A stretch of DNA of 64,000 bases from VRUE01 sp963837695 (GTDB lineage Bacteria > Actinomycetota > Thermoleophilia > Solirubrobacterales > 70-9): NCBI GenBank assembly GCA_963837695.1, contig CAWINZ010000005.1:124001-188000 (forward strand), written 5' to 3'. This document shows positions 51,928-60,280 of this stretch, in pieces. Position 1 is the stretch's first letter. Every line of letters begins with the position of its first letter. The notes under the pieces were generated by a model. It was given only the letters and a program-made list of their open reading frames with translations. It was not told the DNA's origin and made no database searches. The position numbers and the translations under genes were made by a program.

Positions 51928-51956
51928 AAAGGCCCGCTGAAAGCGGGCCTTTCTCT
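51928..51956 (+). terminator. rho-independent terminator
   Basis: AAAGGCCCGCT-gaa-AGCGGGCCTTT, then ctctt. It lies just left of the structured flank of the IS110 element and could isolate that element from plus-strand transcription. Confidence 0.8.
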
Positions 51957-52160
51957 TGGTCCAGGAGGCGGCGGTCGGCCTGGAGCGCGACTCGCGGTCA
52001 GGCTGATATGCGCGGGTTGGCTACCGCAGGACCGGATTTCGTCATAGCGCCCGCTGTCTAGGATCGAGCGTGACCGCCGAGGCGGCTGCTCATAGCTGGA
52101 TCGCGGATGCGCTGCGCGAGGGGCCGAGCCCGCCGCCTCCTGGACCAAGCAGTGCTTGGT
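51957..52160 (-). ncRNA. candidate bridge-type RNA region 3' of the IS110 transposase
   Basis: The DNA downstream of the transposase holds a 16-base perfect inverted repeat (51957-51972 with 52132-52147), an internal ACCAAGC-agt-GCTTGGT hairpin (52144-52160) and a GACCGCCGA/TCGGCGGTC pair (52072-52080 with 52169-52177). IS110-family recombinases use a structured bridge RNA from a non-coding end; in the IS1111 branch it is downstream of the gene. The exact RNA and target loops cannot be set from one copy. Confidence 0.4.
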
Positions 52161-53340
52161 GGTCTCAGTCGGCGGTCGTGACCGCCCAGCAGAAGCCGCT
52201 CAGCTCACGCGCCACCGCAACCGCGCAGAGGGTGCGGCGTTTGCCGCGCTCTGAGTCAAGCCGGACCCAGCTGCGGTGCAGGCGCTGCTGGGCCTTCCAG
52301 GAGATCGCGCAGACCGCCTGGGGCTGGCCCTCCTGGCGGCGGCGCAGCTCCCGACCTTTGCGCGGCACCCGCCGGTAGTGCCAGGCCGCCTCGACCAGAA
52401 GTCGACGAGCGTGGCGGGAGCCCGACTTGGTGATCGCGCCCTGCCGGCGCTTTTCTCCCGTCGTGTTCTCCGAAGGCACCAGGCCGAGATAGCTCATCAG
52501 CTGGGCGGGTCGAGCGAAGCGCTCGAAGTCACCTACCTCGGCGCAGAGGCCAAGCGCAGAGAGGGTGTCGATGCCGCGTAGGCAGCGCAGGCGGGCGACG
52601 CCCTGCTCCCAGGGGGAGCCCTCGATGAGGGCGGCCATCTGGGACTCGAGATCGCCGCGACGCACCAGCAGGGCCTCGATCGACCCGATCCCGTCGAGCA
52701 GGACCGACTGCGCCACCGGCTCGGGAAGCTCGACCCTGCCCAGCCAGTCGAGATGACGTTGGGTCCAGTTGTTGCCCTCGAAGCGCAGGTCGTGGCGCAG
52801 CAAGAGCTTGCCGACCCGGTGGCGGGCCCGCATCAGGTCGCCGCGGATGTCCTCGCGGGCGCGGACCAAGTCACGCATCGCCTCTTCGGCCGGCGTCGGC
52901 ACCCGCACTGCGTGAAGCCCGCCGATCATCAGCAGCCGCACCAGCCGTTCGGCGTCGCGGCGGTCGGTCTTGACCCGGTCGGTCGCCGGGCGCTCGATCT
53001 TGCCCGGCGCGGCCACGGTGCACTCGATTCCCTTCGCCGCCAGGGCCCGGGCCAGGCCGAACCCGGTCGGGCCGGCCTCATAGGCGACCCGCACCGGCGC
53101 CGGCAAGGCGGCGCAGAACTCCGCCACCTGCTCGGTGGCACCCCCCATCCGCTGCACGACCAACTCGCCGGACTCCTGGTCGGCGATCGCCGCGACGACC
53201 TTCGCCGCGTGAACATCGAGACCCACCCACGTCCTAACCTGCGCCATGTCGGCACCCCCATGATTGCGGTCCTCGCCGAGGCCAACCCTCGGCGATAAAC
53301 CCGCGCATCTCATGCGCGGGTGCCGACCTTTACGCGTGGT
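52060..53340 (-). mobile_element. IS110-family insertion sequence (ends approximate)
   Basis: One intact transposase gene with non-coding flanks: about 100-200 bases downstream (left) and about 50-100 upstream (right). A hairpin ACCCGCGCAT-ctc-ATGCGCGGGT (53299-53321) lies upstream of the gene. IS110 elements usually have no terminal inverted repeats and make no target duplication, so I cannot fix the ends. The left end could be as far as 51957. Confidence 0.6.
52165..53247 (-). CDS. IS110-family transposase (DEDD)
   Basis: About 360 residues from ATG 53247 (MAQVRTWVGLDVHAAKVVAAI), preceded by GGGGGTG. The N-terminal RuvC-like domain has D10, VAYEAGPTGFGLARAL (E about 58) and TDRVKTDRRDAERLVRLLMIG (D about 95 and 98). 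The C-terminal Tnp20 domain has LRCLRGIDTLSALGLCAEVGDFERFARPAQLMSYLGLVPSENTTGEKRRQGAITKSGSRHARRLLVEAAWHY with its serine. It is complete and likely functional. Confidence 0.95.
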   Translation of the reverse strand: MAQVRTWVGLDVHAAKVVAAIADQESGELVVQRMGGATEQVAEFCAALPAPVRVAYEAGPTGFGLARALAAKGIECTVAAPGKIERPATDRVKTDRRDAERLVRLLMIGGLHAVRVPTPAEEAMRDLVRAREDIRGDLMRARHRVGKLLLRHDLRFEGNNWTQRHLDWLGRVELPEPVAQSVLLDGIGSIEALLVRRGDLESQMAALIEGSPWEQGVARLRCLRGIDTLSALGLCAEVGDFERFARPAQLMSYLGLVPSENTTGEKRRQGAITKSGSRHARRLLVEAAWHYRRVPRKGRELRRRQEGQPQAVCAISWKAQQRLHRSWVRLDSERGKRRTLCAVAVARELSGFCWAVTTAD

Positions 53341-53379
53341 TCGGATCGAGCCGGCGCTCAGGTGGGCCGGCCATAGGGT

Positions 53380-53868
53380 CTAGATACTGGAGCCGGTCTC
53401 GTCGCGCTTGAAGGTCTCGAGCTGGTCGAGCGCTTTGGCGCGTGCTTTCGAGCGCAGCGGGGGCAGCAGGGCGACCAGGGCGCCGCTCGGGCCGAGCGCC
53501 TGCTTGGCCCAGCGGCGGAAGTCGAACTCGTCGATGTGGTCGGCGATCTTGCCGTTCTCGTCGAAGCGGAGCGTCGCCTGGATGTCGTTGACGACGGGGC
53601 GGCCGGTGGAGAACGTGTAGCGGGCGATCCAGTGCGCCGAGCCCGTGTCCCCGTCGGCCTCGTGCTCGTGCAGCTCGATCTCCAGATCGGTTGCGCGGTT
53701 GGTCAGCATCCGCCACATCGCGCCGATGTCGGCGCCGTGGAGATCGCCAAAGGCGGGGTCGCGGAAATGCGCATCGCGCGCGTACTCGGCGGTCATCGCC
53801 GCGCCGTTGCACTGCCCGAACGCCGCGTAGAAGCGCTCGATCGTCTCGCGGTTCGCGTCAGCCCCCAC
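53380..53868 (-). CDS. NTF2/SnoaL-like protein
   Basis: This 162-residue protein is a nuclear transport factor 2-fold family member: NRETIERFYAAFGQCNGAAMTAEYARDAHFRDPAFGDLHGADIGAMWRML, then SAHWIARYTFSTGRPVVNDIQATLRFDENGKIADHIDEFDFRRWAKQAL. The cone-shaped fold serves hydrolases, isomerases and binding proteins; no specific function can be assigned. Its end lies next to the right flank of the IS110 element. Confidence 0.85.
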   Translation of the reverse strand: MGADANRETIERFYAAFGQCNGAAMTAEYARDAHFRDPAFGDLHGADIGAMWRMLTNRATDLEIELHEHEADGDTGSAHWIARYTFSTGRPVVNDIQATLRFDENGKIADHIDEFDFRRWAKQALGPSGALVALLPPLRSKARAKALDQLETFKRDETGSSI

Positions 53869-53887
53869 GCGCCCACCCTAACTGCTG

Positions 53888-54349
53888 TCAGGGCAGCTTG
53901 CCCGCGATCGCGTAGCGCAACACGTCGACCACCTGCTCGGCCGTGCGCGCCGTGCCCTGGGCGGCCCGGTCGACCTCCTTCAGCGCATGGTCGAGGGCGG
54001 CGTCGTGCAGGGTGACGTAGGGCGTGCCCAGCGCGGCGGCATAGCCGGCGTCGAAGGCGGCATTCCACTGGCGGTATTTGTCGCCGAAGCGGACGACGAC
54101 CACGTCGGCGTCCCGGATCAGCGTCTGGGTGCGGATCGCGTTGACCCCGGCCCCCATGTGATCGCGCCAGAACGGCTCGCCCTCCTCGCCGAGCGTGCCG
54201 ATTCCCGCGTCGTCTGACGCGGCATGGTCGGTGACCGGCGCAGAGAACTCCACAGGCAGCCCGGCCTCGCGCACCCCGGCCTCGATCCGCTCGCGCCAGT
54301 CGGAATGGATCTCGCCGGAGAGGTAGACGCTCCAGGTTCGCTCGGCCAC
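53888..54349 (-). CDS. YtoQ-family protein
   Basis: This 153-residue protein matches YtoQ: WSVYLSGEIHSDWRERIEAGVREAGLPVEFSAPVTDHAASDDAG, then ADVVVVRFGDKYRQWNAAFDAGYAAALGTPYVTLHD. The Rossmann-like fold resembles nucleoside 2-deoxyribosyltransferases, but the role is unknown. It lies 19 bases upstream of the NTF2-like gene on the same strand. Confidence 0.88.
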   Translation of the reverse strand: MAERTWSVYLSGEIHSDWRERIEAGVREAGLPVEFSAPVTDHAASDDAGIGTLGEEGEPFWRDHMGAGVNAIRTQTLIRDADVVVVRFGDKYRQWNAAFDAGYAAALGTPYVTLHDAALDHALKEVDRAAQGTARTAEQVVDVLRYAIAGKLP

Positions 54350-54363
54350 GACCGAATCCTAGC

Positions 54364-54831
54364 CCGCAGTGGGCGCTCTCCTGCACCAGCCTCGGCATGC
54401 TCCTCGTCGCCACCAACTCGGGGACGCTCGTCATCGCCCTGCCCGACCTCGAGCGGGCACTGGCGCCGTGGCCTCGCTCGGCGCCGGCTTCTCGGCGGAC
54501 GGCACGCAGCTGATCCTCTGGCGAATCGTCCAGGGCGTCGGCGGCGCCTTCATCTTCGCCAACGGCCCGGCCCTGGTCACCGACGCCTTCCCCAGGCTTC
54601 GCCCTGCTCTTCGCCTTCGTCTTCTACTTCCAGGGCGCCCAGGGCGACGATCCGATCACCGCCGGGATCAAGCTGGCGCCGATGGCGCTGGGGATGCTGG
54701 TCGCCTTGTCGCTGGACGGGCTGAAGCGACTCGACATCGCCGCGCAGCTCAAGCTCGTCCGCTCTCGGCGGGCCGAGATCGATGCCCTCGAAGCGGCGCT
54801 GCTGGCCGCCCGCAAGGCTCACCGGCGCTAG
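54364..54831 (+). pseudogene. remnant of an MFS (DHA2/EmrB-like) transporter
   Basis: Pieces of one transporter occur in successive frames: LVATNSGTLVIALPDLERAL (about 54393-54465), then ADGTQLILWRIVQGVGGAF and LVTDAFP (about 54500-54595), then FALLFAFVFYFQGAQGDDP and GIKLAPMALGMLVALSLDGL (about 54602-54720), ending at TAG 54829. A normal member has about 450 residues, so large internal deletions and at least two frameshifts have occurred. The final stretch (AEIDALEAALLAARKA) may come from another gene. Confidence 0.75.
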
Positions 54832-54835
54832 CCGC

Positions 54836-56014
54836 TCAACCCACCGCCTGCTCCTCGAAGTGCTTGCTGAGCATCGTCACCTGGCCCTGGTAGTTGGAGC
54901 CCAGCTCGGCGCCGTAGAGGCGCTCCGCGGGGGCGCTGGTGCGCTCCAGGGCCAGCTTGCAGACCGGCTGGCGGTGCTCGACCATGAAGGAGACGTCGCG
55001 GGCGCGGACCTCGAGCGCGGCGCGGCTGCCGTGGCGGCCGCCGACCGGGTCGTAGCCGAAGCCGGGATCGAAGAAACCGGCGTAATGGGTGCGCAGCTCG
55101 CCCGCCGTCGGGTCGTAGGCCATCATCTCGGCGGCGATCTGAGGCGGGATGCAGACGCCCTCGGCCGAAAGCAGCAGATAGAAGATCTCCGGCTCGAGCA
55201 CGATCCGCCCGCCCGGCTCGGGGTAGACCGGGTCCCAGTAGTCGGTCCAGCGGTAGGCGCGGATTCGCGAGAGGTCGATCGGCAGGCTGTTCTTCTTTGC
55301 CCGGTAGCCGACGATCCGGTCGCTGGGGCCGGAGAGGTCGACGCTGAGGAAGAGTCCCTCGGCGAGCGCCAGCTCCGACTCGCGCAGCGCGTGGGAGTCG
55401 AGGTAGAGCAGCGGGAACTCGTCCTGCAGGGCACGGATCTCCGCGTCCGCGAGCCGCACGTCCCCGCGGGCCAGCCGCAGCTGATTCAGCGAAAGCCCGC
55501 TCTTCACCTGGATCGCGAAGGAGCGCGGCACGACCTCCAGATAGAGGCGGCCGTGGTACCCGGGGCGGATCTCGTCGAAGCGGTGGTGGCGGTCGGTGAG
55601 CACCCGGGTGAAGACATCGAGGCGACCGGTCGAGCTCTTCGGGTTCGCCTTCGCCCGCACGTCGTCGGGGAGCGCCAACTCCTCGATCAGCGGCACGAGG
55701 TAGGGGCGATCGCGCTCCAGCACCGCGCCGTCGCGCAGATCGACTTTCTGGAAGGCAAGCCCCTCGATCTTCTCCTCGACGGTCGAGTCGACGTCCGGCA
55801 GGAAGCTGCAGCGCAGGGCCCAGGCGAAGTCCCCCAGGCGCAGGTCGATGCTGGCCGGCTGGATCGCCTCGGGGCGGATCCGGTAATCGCCGGAGGAAAT
55901 CCACTCGGCGACGATCGCCTCGCTCAGGGCCTGCGAGGGCAGCACCCCAGCGGTCGCCCCACTGCGTTGCTCCGTTGCCGCACCCCCGCTGGCCGCGCTC
56001 GCGTCGCTCGTCAT
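54836..56014 (-). CDS. dcd: 2'-deoxycytidine 5'-triphosphate deaminase, two-domain type
   Basis: 392 residues from ATG 56014. The first half has IQPASIDLRLGDFAWALRCSFLPD and KANPKSSTGRLDVFTRVLTD (the SSxGR catalytic loop of dCTP deaminase). The second half repeats the fold and includes IVLEPEIFYLLLSAEGVCIPPQIAAEMMAYDPTAGELRTHYAGFFDPGFGYD. This is the long DCD family, twice the E. coli Dcd length. It converts dCTP to dUTP. It overlaps the TetR gene by four bases. Confidence 0.9.
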   Translation of the reverse strand: MTSDASAASGGAATEQRSGATAGVLPSQALSEAIVAEWISSGDYRIRPEAIQPASIDLRLGDFAWALRCSFLPDVDSTVEEKIEGLAFQKVDLRDGAVLERDRPYLVPLIEELALPDDVRAKANPKSSTGRLDVFTRVLTDRHHRFDEIRPGYHGRLYLEVVPRSFAIQVKSGLSLNQLRLARGDVRLADAEIRALQDEFPLLYLDSHALRESELALAEGLFLSVDLSGPSDRIVGYRAKKNSLPIDLSRIRAYRWTDYWDPVYPEPGGRIVLEPEIFYLLLSAEGVCIPPQIAAEMMAYDPTAGELRTHYAGFFDPGFGYDPVGGRHGSRAALEVRARDVSFMVEHRQPVCKLALERTSAPAERLYGAELGSNYQGQVTMLSKHFEEQAVG

Positions 56015-56649
56015 CTGGACGAGATTATGCGGCGTGCCTCGGCGACACCCAGGTACGGGGTCAGCGCAAACTCGGCAAGTTCCGGGAAGAATCGCTCGAG
56101 CTGAGCCGCTTCGCCGGCCAGTACGCGGCGGCCGAGCAGCGAGGCGATGCCACCCACCACCGCCTCGTCGGCTGCCTCCGGCGGCCGGCCGGCGCTGGTT
56201 CCCCCGGGGGCGCGGTCGCGCAGATACGGGACGAAGCTCTCGACCGCGACCTGGAAACGCCCGTACATCCCGGGCCCGGCGCGCAGACCCTCGACCAGCA
56301 GCAGATTCGCCAGCCCCGGTTCGGCGCCTAGGCCGGCGAGCGCCGCCGCGAGGCCGGCGCAAACCCTCGGGGCCCACTCTTGCTCGCCCGCACAAGCGCT
56401 CACGACACCGCTGCGCAGGCGCTCGACGGCCTCCTCGTAGGCCGCGAAGAAGCACTCGTCCTTGCTGTCGAAGTGACGGTAAAAGTCGCTCTTGGAGACG
56501 CCGGCCCGCCCGGAAATCGCGGAAACCGTCGTGCCGTCGTAACCGTGCTCGTCGAGCGACGCGGCAATCGCGGCCAGCAGACGCTCCCGCTGGTGCTCCG
56601 CGATGAACTCCCGGGAGAGGCCGTGACGCCCACGTGGAAGCGGCTTCAT
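56011..56649 (-). CDS. TetR-family regulator
   Basis: This 212-residue protein has the TetR helix-turn-helix RLLAAIAASLDEHGYDGTTVSAISGRAGVSKSDFYRHFDSKDECFFAAYEEA (residues 23-73) and a helical ligand domain. It is translationally coupled to dcd (ATGA), so it may respond to nucleotide stress or simply share the transcript. The next TetR downstream of it in sequence (56712) has a very similar C-terminus (LLPELTEFMMAPYLG against FFPELAEFALTPYLG). Confidence 0.9.
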   Translation of the reverse strand: MKPLPRGRHGLSREFIAEHQRERLLAAIAASLDEHGYDGTTVSAISGRAGVSKSDFYRHFDSKDECFFAAYEEAVERLRSGVVSACAGEQEWAPRVCAGLAAALAGLGAEPGLANLLLVEGLRAGPGMYGRFQVAVESFVPYLRDRAPGGTSAGRPPEAADEAVVGGIASLLGRRVLAGEAAQLERFFPELAEFALTPYLGVAEARRIISSR

Positions 56650-56711
56650 GCAGTACTAAAGTCTGCCAGTGCTAAGCGCTTTTTGTCTGCCGACCCGGCC
56701 GCCGGGGCCGG

Positions 56712-57371
56712 TTACTCGCCAAAGCCGGCGCCCAGATAGGGCGCCATCATGAACTCGGTGAGCTCGGGCAGGAGGTCCTCGGCCCGCTCGGCCTCGCCAC
56801 GGCGAATCTGTTGGTAGACGATCCAGGCGACTCCGCCGACCAACGTCTCGGCGATCGTGTCGGGCAGCCGCTCGTCCCGCGGCAGCGTCTTCCTTGTCAG
56901 CCCGACGAAGGTCTCGAGCGAATCCTCGTAGCGCCTGGTTGTCGCCGGTGTGGCCGAGAGCGCCTCGATCATGCACATCCGCGCCAGCGTGGGCTGCTCG
57001 GCGACGAAACCGAGAAAGGCAGCAAGCCCGGCCTCGATCCGGTCCCGCCAGTCCTCGTCGCGGCCGGCGTCCGCTTCCTCGACGCGGCGAAGAACCTCGT
57101 CCCGGGCGCCGTCGAAAGCGGCGAGGAAGACCTCCTCCTTGCCCTCGAAGTTGTCGTAAAGCGTTTTGCGGGCGACACCGGCTCGCTTGACGATGTCGGA
57201 AATCTTGGTTGCCTCATAGCCCTGTTCGGCGGTCAACTCCGCCAGCGCATCCATTATGCGCCGCTGCTTGTGCAATGCGATGAACTCGCGGGGAAGCGCC
57301 GGGCGGGTGGATGGGGAGGGCCGGTTTTGCGTCTGCCTCTCCTGCATTCCCCCTTTTCCCCGTGGCGCCAT
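56712..57371 (-). CDS. TetR-family regulator
   Basis: About 219 residues from ATG 57371. HTH: RRIMDALAELTAEQGYEATKISDIVKRAGVARKTLYDNFEGKEEVFLAAFDGA. The C-terminal domain ends LPELTEFMMAPYLGAGFGE. It is divergent from the TetR gene at 57477 across 105 bases, with short repeats of GGTAAC/GGTACC type at 57414-57431 as possible operators. The ligand is unknown. Confidence 0.88.
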   Translation of the reverse strand: MAPRGKGGMQERQTQNRPSPSTRPALPREFIALHKQRRIMDALAELTAEQGYEATKISDIVKRAGVARKTLYDNFEGKEEVFLAAFDGARDEVLRRVEEADAGRDEDWRDRIEAGLAAFLGFVAEQPTLARMCMIEALSATPATTRRYEDSLETFVGLTRKTLPRDERLPDTIAETLVGGVAWIVYQQIRRGEAERAEDLLPELTEFMMAPYLGAGFGE

Positions 57372-57476
57372 AGAACAAGGATACCCAGGGTCGCCGAATT
57401 TCCTACGCACGTCGGTAACTTTTCTGGTACCCTTGGAGGGCCTGCACATTTTCTAAAAGAAACGCGTAGGTTCCTT

Positions 57477-58241
57477 ATGGCACTAGAGAGGGTAATGCTC
57501 AGTCGGGAGAAGCTGGCAGATGCGGTCGGGGACCGCTGGTCAGACTCAGAACTCAGCGAGGCACTTGCCTTGCTGACTCGCGCCGACGGTCGTTTCCCGG
57601 CCGGGGTGAGGACGCTGCCGGCGGATCTGGTCAAGGCGGTCCAACGGGAGCGCCTGCTGGCGGCGATGATCGGCGCCGCGACCGAGATCGGCTACAACAA
57701 CCTCACGGTCCAGAACGTGCTCACCCGTGCCGGCATCTCGCGGCCGACGTTCTACGAGCAGTTCGAGGACAAGGAGGACTGCTTCCTCGCCGCCTTTGAC
57801 GCCGCGGCGGGCCGGATGCAAGTGCGGATCGAGGCGGCCGGCCTCGACGCCGGGCCCACCTGGCGCGACCAGCTGCGCAGCGGCATCGCCGAGCTGCTGC
57901 GTTTCATCGTGGACGAGCCCGAAGAGGCTCGCATCGTGATCGTCGAGGCGCGGGCATCGAGCCCGGCGGGGCTGCAACGCCGCGACGAGCTACTCGACCG
58001 CTTCGCAGGCTGTGTCGACGCTTTGGTCAGGGAGGACCTGGACGAACCCCCCTCGGCAATCGCCGCCGCCGGGGTCGTCGGTGGGATCGAATCAGTGCTT
58101 TACGCACGCCTGCAGAAAGACGAGACGGAGGATCTCGACGCGCTACTCCCCTCGCTGATGTATTTCGCCGTCCTCTCCTACGCCGGCCGCGAGGCGGCCA
58201 GCGAGGAGATCGACGGTGCGGCTCTTGCCGACACGCCCTAG
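57477..58241 (+). CDS. TetR-family regulator with extended N-terminus
   Basis: 254 residues from ATG 57477. About 55 residues (with LADAVGDRWSDSELSEALALLTR) precede the HTH (RLLAAMIGAATEIGYNNLTVQNVLTRAGISRPTFYEQFEDKEDCFLAAFDAA), so there may be an additional DNA or protein contact. The ligand domain is related to the two TetR proteins next to it. Its end overlaps the convergent MerR-type gene by four bases. Confidence 0.87.
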   Translation: MALERVMLSREKLADAVGDRWSDSELSEALALLTRADGRFPAGVRTLPADLVKAVQRERLLAAMIGAATEIGYNNLTVQNVLTRAGISRPTFYEQFEDKEDCFLAAFDAAAGRMQVRIEAAGLDAGPTWRDQLRSGIAELLRFIVDEPEEARIVIVEARASSPAGLQRRDELLDRFAGCVDALVREDLDEPPSAIAAAGVVGGIESVLYARLQKDETEDLDALLPSLMYFAVLSYAGREAASEEIDGAALADTP

Positions 58242-59029
58242 CGCTTACGCCGCCTGCCGGAGCGCTTGCTCGAGTGGGCGGCGAGCCGCAGGGTGCGCTC
58301 GCTCTCCTTCTCGACCGCCTCCCCCATCGCGATCTGGAAGGTCGCCAGCAGAGCACCGGCAGCGAGTGGCCGCATCCGTTCGAGCGCCTCGCTCATCCGC
58401 GGCCAGTCGCGCTCGGGCCGGCCGGCGCGATCGAACGGCTGCCACACCTCCTTGACGAAGAGGTCGACGAAGGCGCGCGCGGCGCCATCGGCATGGCGGC
58501 GCAATTTCTGTGCGGTGACGAGGGCGCCTTCGGCGCCGACGCCGAGCGCGGCCAGCTCGGCGGCGGCGCGGAGCAGCTGGGGACTGATCACCTCAACACG
58601 ACCGTCGGGCAGGGCGCGGAAGATGCCCAGCTTTTCAGCCTGCCGGATCAGCTTGGGGTCGGCTGCCTCGCTCCAAATCGCAGCCAGCTCATCGGCATCG
58701 ACGATCTCCGGCGCCTCGTCTTCGAAGGGGGCGCGGAGGGCGCGGGTGAAATCGAACATCGCCGAGGCCGAGCCTTCGCCGCTGTCGAGAACTCGACGTA
58801 TCGCCTCCAGGTTGAGGCCGTCCGCCTGCATCTCACGGGTCAGCTCGATCCGCGCGACGTGCTCCTCACCGTAATAACCGGTCCGCCCGCGAACGGTGGG
58901 GGGCGGCAACAGCCCGCGCGTCTGGTGGGCGCGGATGTTGCGGACGGTCATCCCGGTTCGCTCCGCCAACTGGCGGATCGTCATCTCGCCCTCGGCGGAC
59001 TTAGCACCCTTGGAACCGTTACTGCTCAT
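58238..59029 (-). CDS. MerR-family regulator with helical C-terminal domain
   Basis: This 263-residue protein has TIRQLAERTGMTVRNIRAHQTRGLLPPPTVRGRTGYYGEEHVARIELTREMQADGLNLEAIRRVLD at the N-terminus (MerR winged helix, residues 17-82). The long helical domain that follows lacks metal-binding Cys. GTGGTTACACCACC (59051-59064) lies just upstream and could be a dyad operator. The target may be its own gene or the SDR upstream. Confidence 0.88.
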   Translation of the reverse strand: MSSNGSKGAKSAEGEMTIRQLAERTGMTVRNIRAHQTRGLLPPPTVRGRTGYYGEEHVARIELTREMQADGLNLEAIRRVLDSGEGSASAMFDFTRALRAPFEDEAPEIVDADELAAIWSEAADPKLIRQAEKLGIFRALPDGRVEVISPQLLRAAAELAALGVGAEGALVTAQKLRRHADGAARAFVDLFVKEVWQPFDRAGRPERDWPRMSEALERMRPLAAGALLATFQIAMGEAVEKESERTLRLAAHSSKRSGRRRKR

Positions 59030-59064
59030 CGCACTGCATGGTAGGTGGCTGGTGGTTACACCAC

Positions 59065-59775
59065 CTAGCCGGTGAGCTGCAGACGTTGGCCGTTCATCTC
59101 CCCTGCGGCATCGGAGCAGAGGAAGCCGATCGCCGCGGCGATGTGCTCGGTGGAGGTGAAGGACCAGAAGTCGCCATCGGGGTTTTCCTCGCGCATCTGC
59201 TCGGTGAGGATCGCATCGACGACGACGATGTTGGCCGTCGCGGCGGCGCCTGCAAACCCGTCGGCGAGGGCTAGCGTCCAGGCCTCGGCGGCGGCCTTGG
59301 CCGCGGCGTAGGCGGCGTTGGAGTTGGACGGGGCCTGGGCCTGCTTGGCGGAGACGAGGACGAAACGGCCGTGTTCAGAGTCGAGGAGCGCCTCGTGGAA
59401 GGCACGGGTGGTGTGCTGGACGGTGCGGATCAGGAGGTCGTGGAGCAGATCCCAGTCCGAGAGCGGCACCTCGTGCAGCGCCTGCCCCCCACGCCAACCG
59501 CCGACGAGGTGCAACAGCCCGTCGACCCGGCCGAAGCGCTCGCGGAGCGCCGTGCACCAGTCCCGCGCCGCTCCCTCGTCGAGCAGATCGACGGCGCGCC
59601 CGTCCCAGCGCCCGGTGGACAGCCCCAGCTCGGCCCCGATCTCCTCGACGCGGTCCTGGGAGCGATCGGCGGCAGCGACAGTCGCCCCCGCGGCCGCCAA
59701 GCGCTCGGCCACGACCGGCCCCAGGCCACCGCCGATGCCGGCGATGGCGTAGACACGACCGTCGAGGTTGCTCAT
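59065..59775 (-). CDS. short-chain dehydrogenase/reductase
   Basis: This 236-residue SDR has the cofactor motif AIAGIGGGLGPVVAERLAAAGATVAAADRS, HLVGGWRGG in place of NNAG, and a catalytic region FVLVSAKQAQAPSNSNAAYAAAKAAAEAW, where YxxxK (YAAAK) is intact. The substrate is unknown. ATG 59775 is one base from the end of tRNA-Tyr. Confidence 0.88.
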   Translation of the reverse strand: MSNLDGRVYAIAGIGGGLGPVVAERLAAAGATVAAADRSQDRVEEIGAELGLSTGRWDGRAVDLLDEGAARDWCTALRERFGRVDGLLHLVGGWRGGQALHEVPLSDWDLLHDLLIRTVQHTTRAFHEALLDSEHGRFVLVSAKQAQAPSNSNAAYAAAKAAAEAWTLALADGFAGAAATANIVVVDAILTEQMREENPDGDFWSFTSTEHIAAAIGFLCSDAAGEMNGQRLQLTG

Positions 59776-59776
59776 A

Positions 59777-59858
59777 TGGGGGAGGCAGGATTCGAACCTG
59801 CGTAGGCATAGCCAACTGGTTTACAGCCAGTCTCCTTTAACCACTCGGACACTCCCCC
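59777..59858 (-). tRNA. tRNA-Tyr (anticodon GTA)
   Basis: On the minus strand GGGGGAG pairs with CTCCCCC, with A as discriminator. The anticodon arm ACTGG-CTGTAAA-CCAGT gives GTA. A long variable arm (class II) is present and the T arm is GCAGGTTCGAATCCTGC. CCA is not encoded. Confidence 0.97.
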
Positions 59859-59886
59859 GAGGCGGTGCGAGTTTACCGGGGGAGCG

Positions 59887-60264
59887 TCAGGTCTCGACGC
59901 CCAGGCGGGCGGCCATCTGCTCGTTGAAGGCGGTGAGGGCCGACATCGGACGCATGAAGACGGTCAGCTCCTTGACCAGGCCCTGCTCGTCGAGCTCGAG
60001 GAAGTCGATGCCCTCCAGCTCGCGGTCGCCGACGCGAGCCTTGAAGCGCAGGACGACGGTGCCCTCGCCGACCAGCTCGTCGACGTAGCGGAAGTCCTCC
60101 AGGGTGGCGACGACGTGGGTCAGCACCTGGGTCACGATCTCGCGACCCTCGAAGCCGCGAAAGAGGATTGGACTGTGCAGGACGACGTCCTCGCGCAGCG
60201 TCGCCTTGGCCGCCTCCAAGTCCTTGGCCTCGGCGGCGAGGCGGAATGGATGCGGCGCGGCCAT
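59887..60264 (-). CDS. NTF2/SnoaL-like protein
   Basis: This 125-residue protein has the SnoaL-like pattern AAKATLREDVVLHSPILFRGFEGREIVTQVLTHVVATLEDFRYVDELVGEGTVVLRFKARVGDRELEGIDFLELDEQGLVKELTVFMRP. It is one of two NTF2-fold proteins in the window. The specific function is unknown. ATG start at 60264; probably co-transcribed with the Ddn-like gene upstream. Confidence 0.87.
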   Translation of the reverse strand: MAAPHPFRLAAEAKDLEAAKATLREDVVLHSPILFRGFEGREIVTQVLTHVVATLEDFRYVDELVGEGTVVLRFKARVGDRELEGIDFLELDEQGLVKELTVFMRPMSALTAFNEQMAARLGVET

Positions 60265-60280
60265 CGGGCCAAACTCTACG

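Noticed and set aside
51728..51940. 70-codon frame over the terminators behind the small peptide gene
   Set aside because: It runs across an intrinsic terminator and lacks a ribosome binding site at its start; only the internal EVALI similarity is of note.
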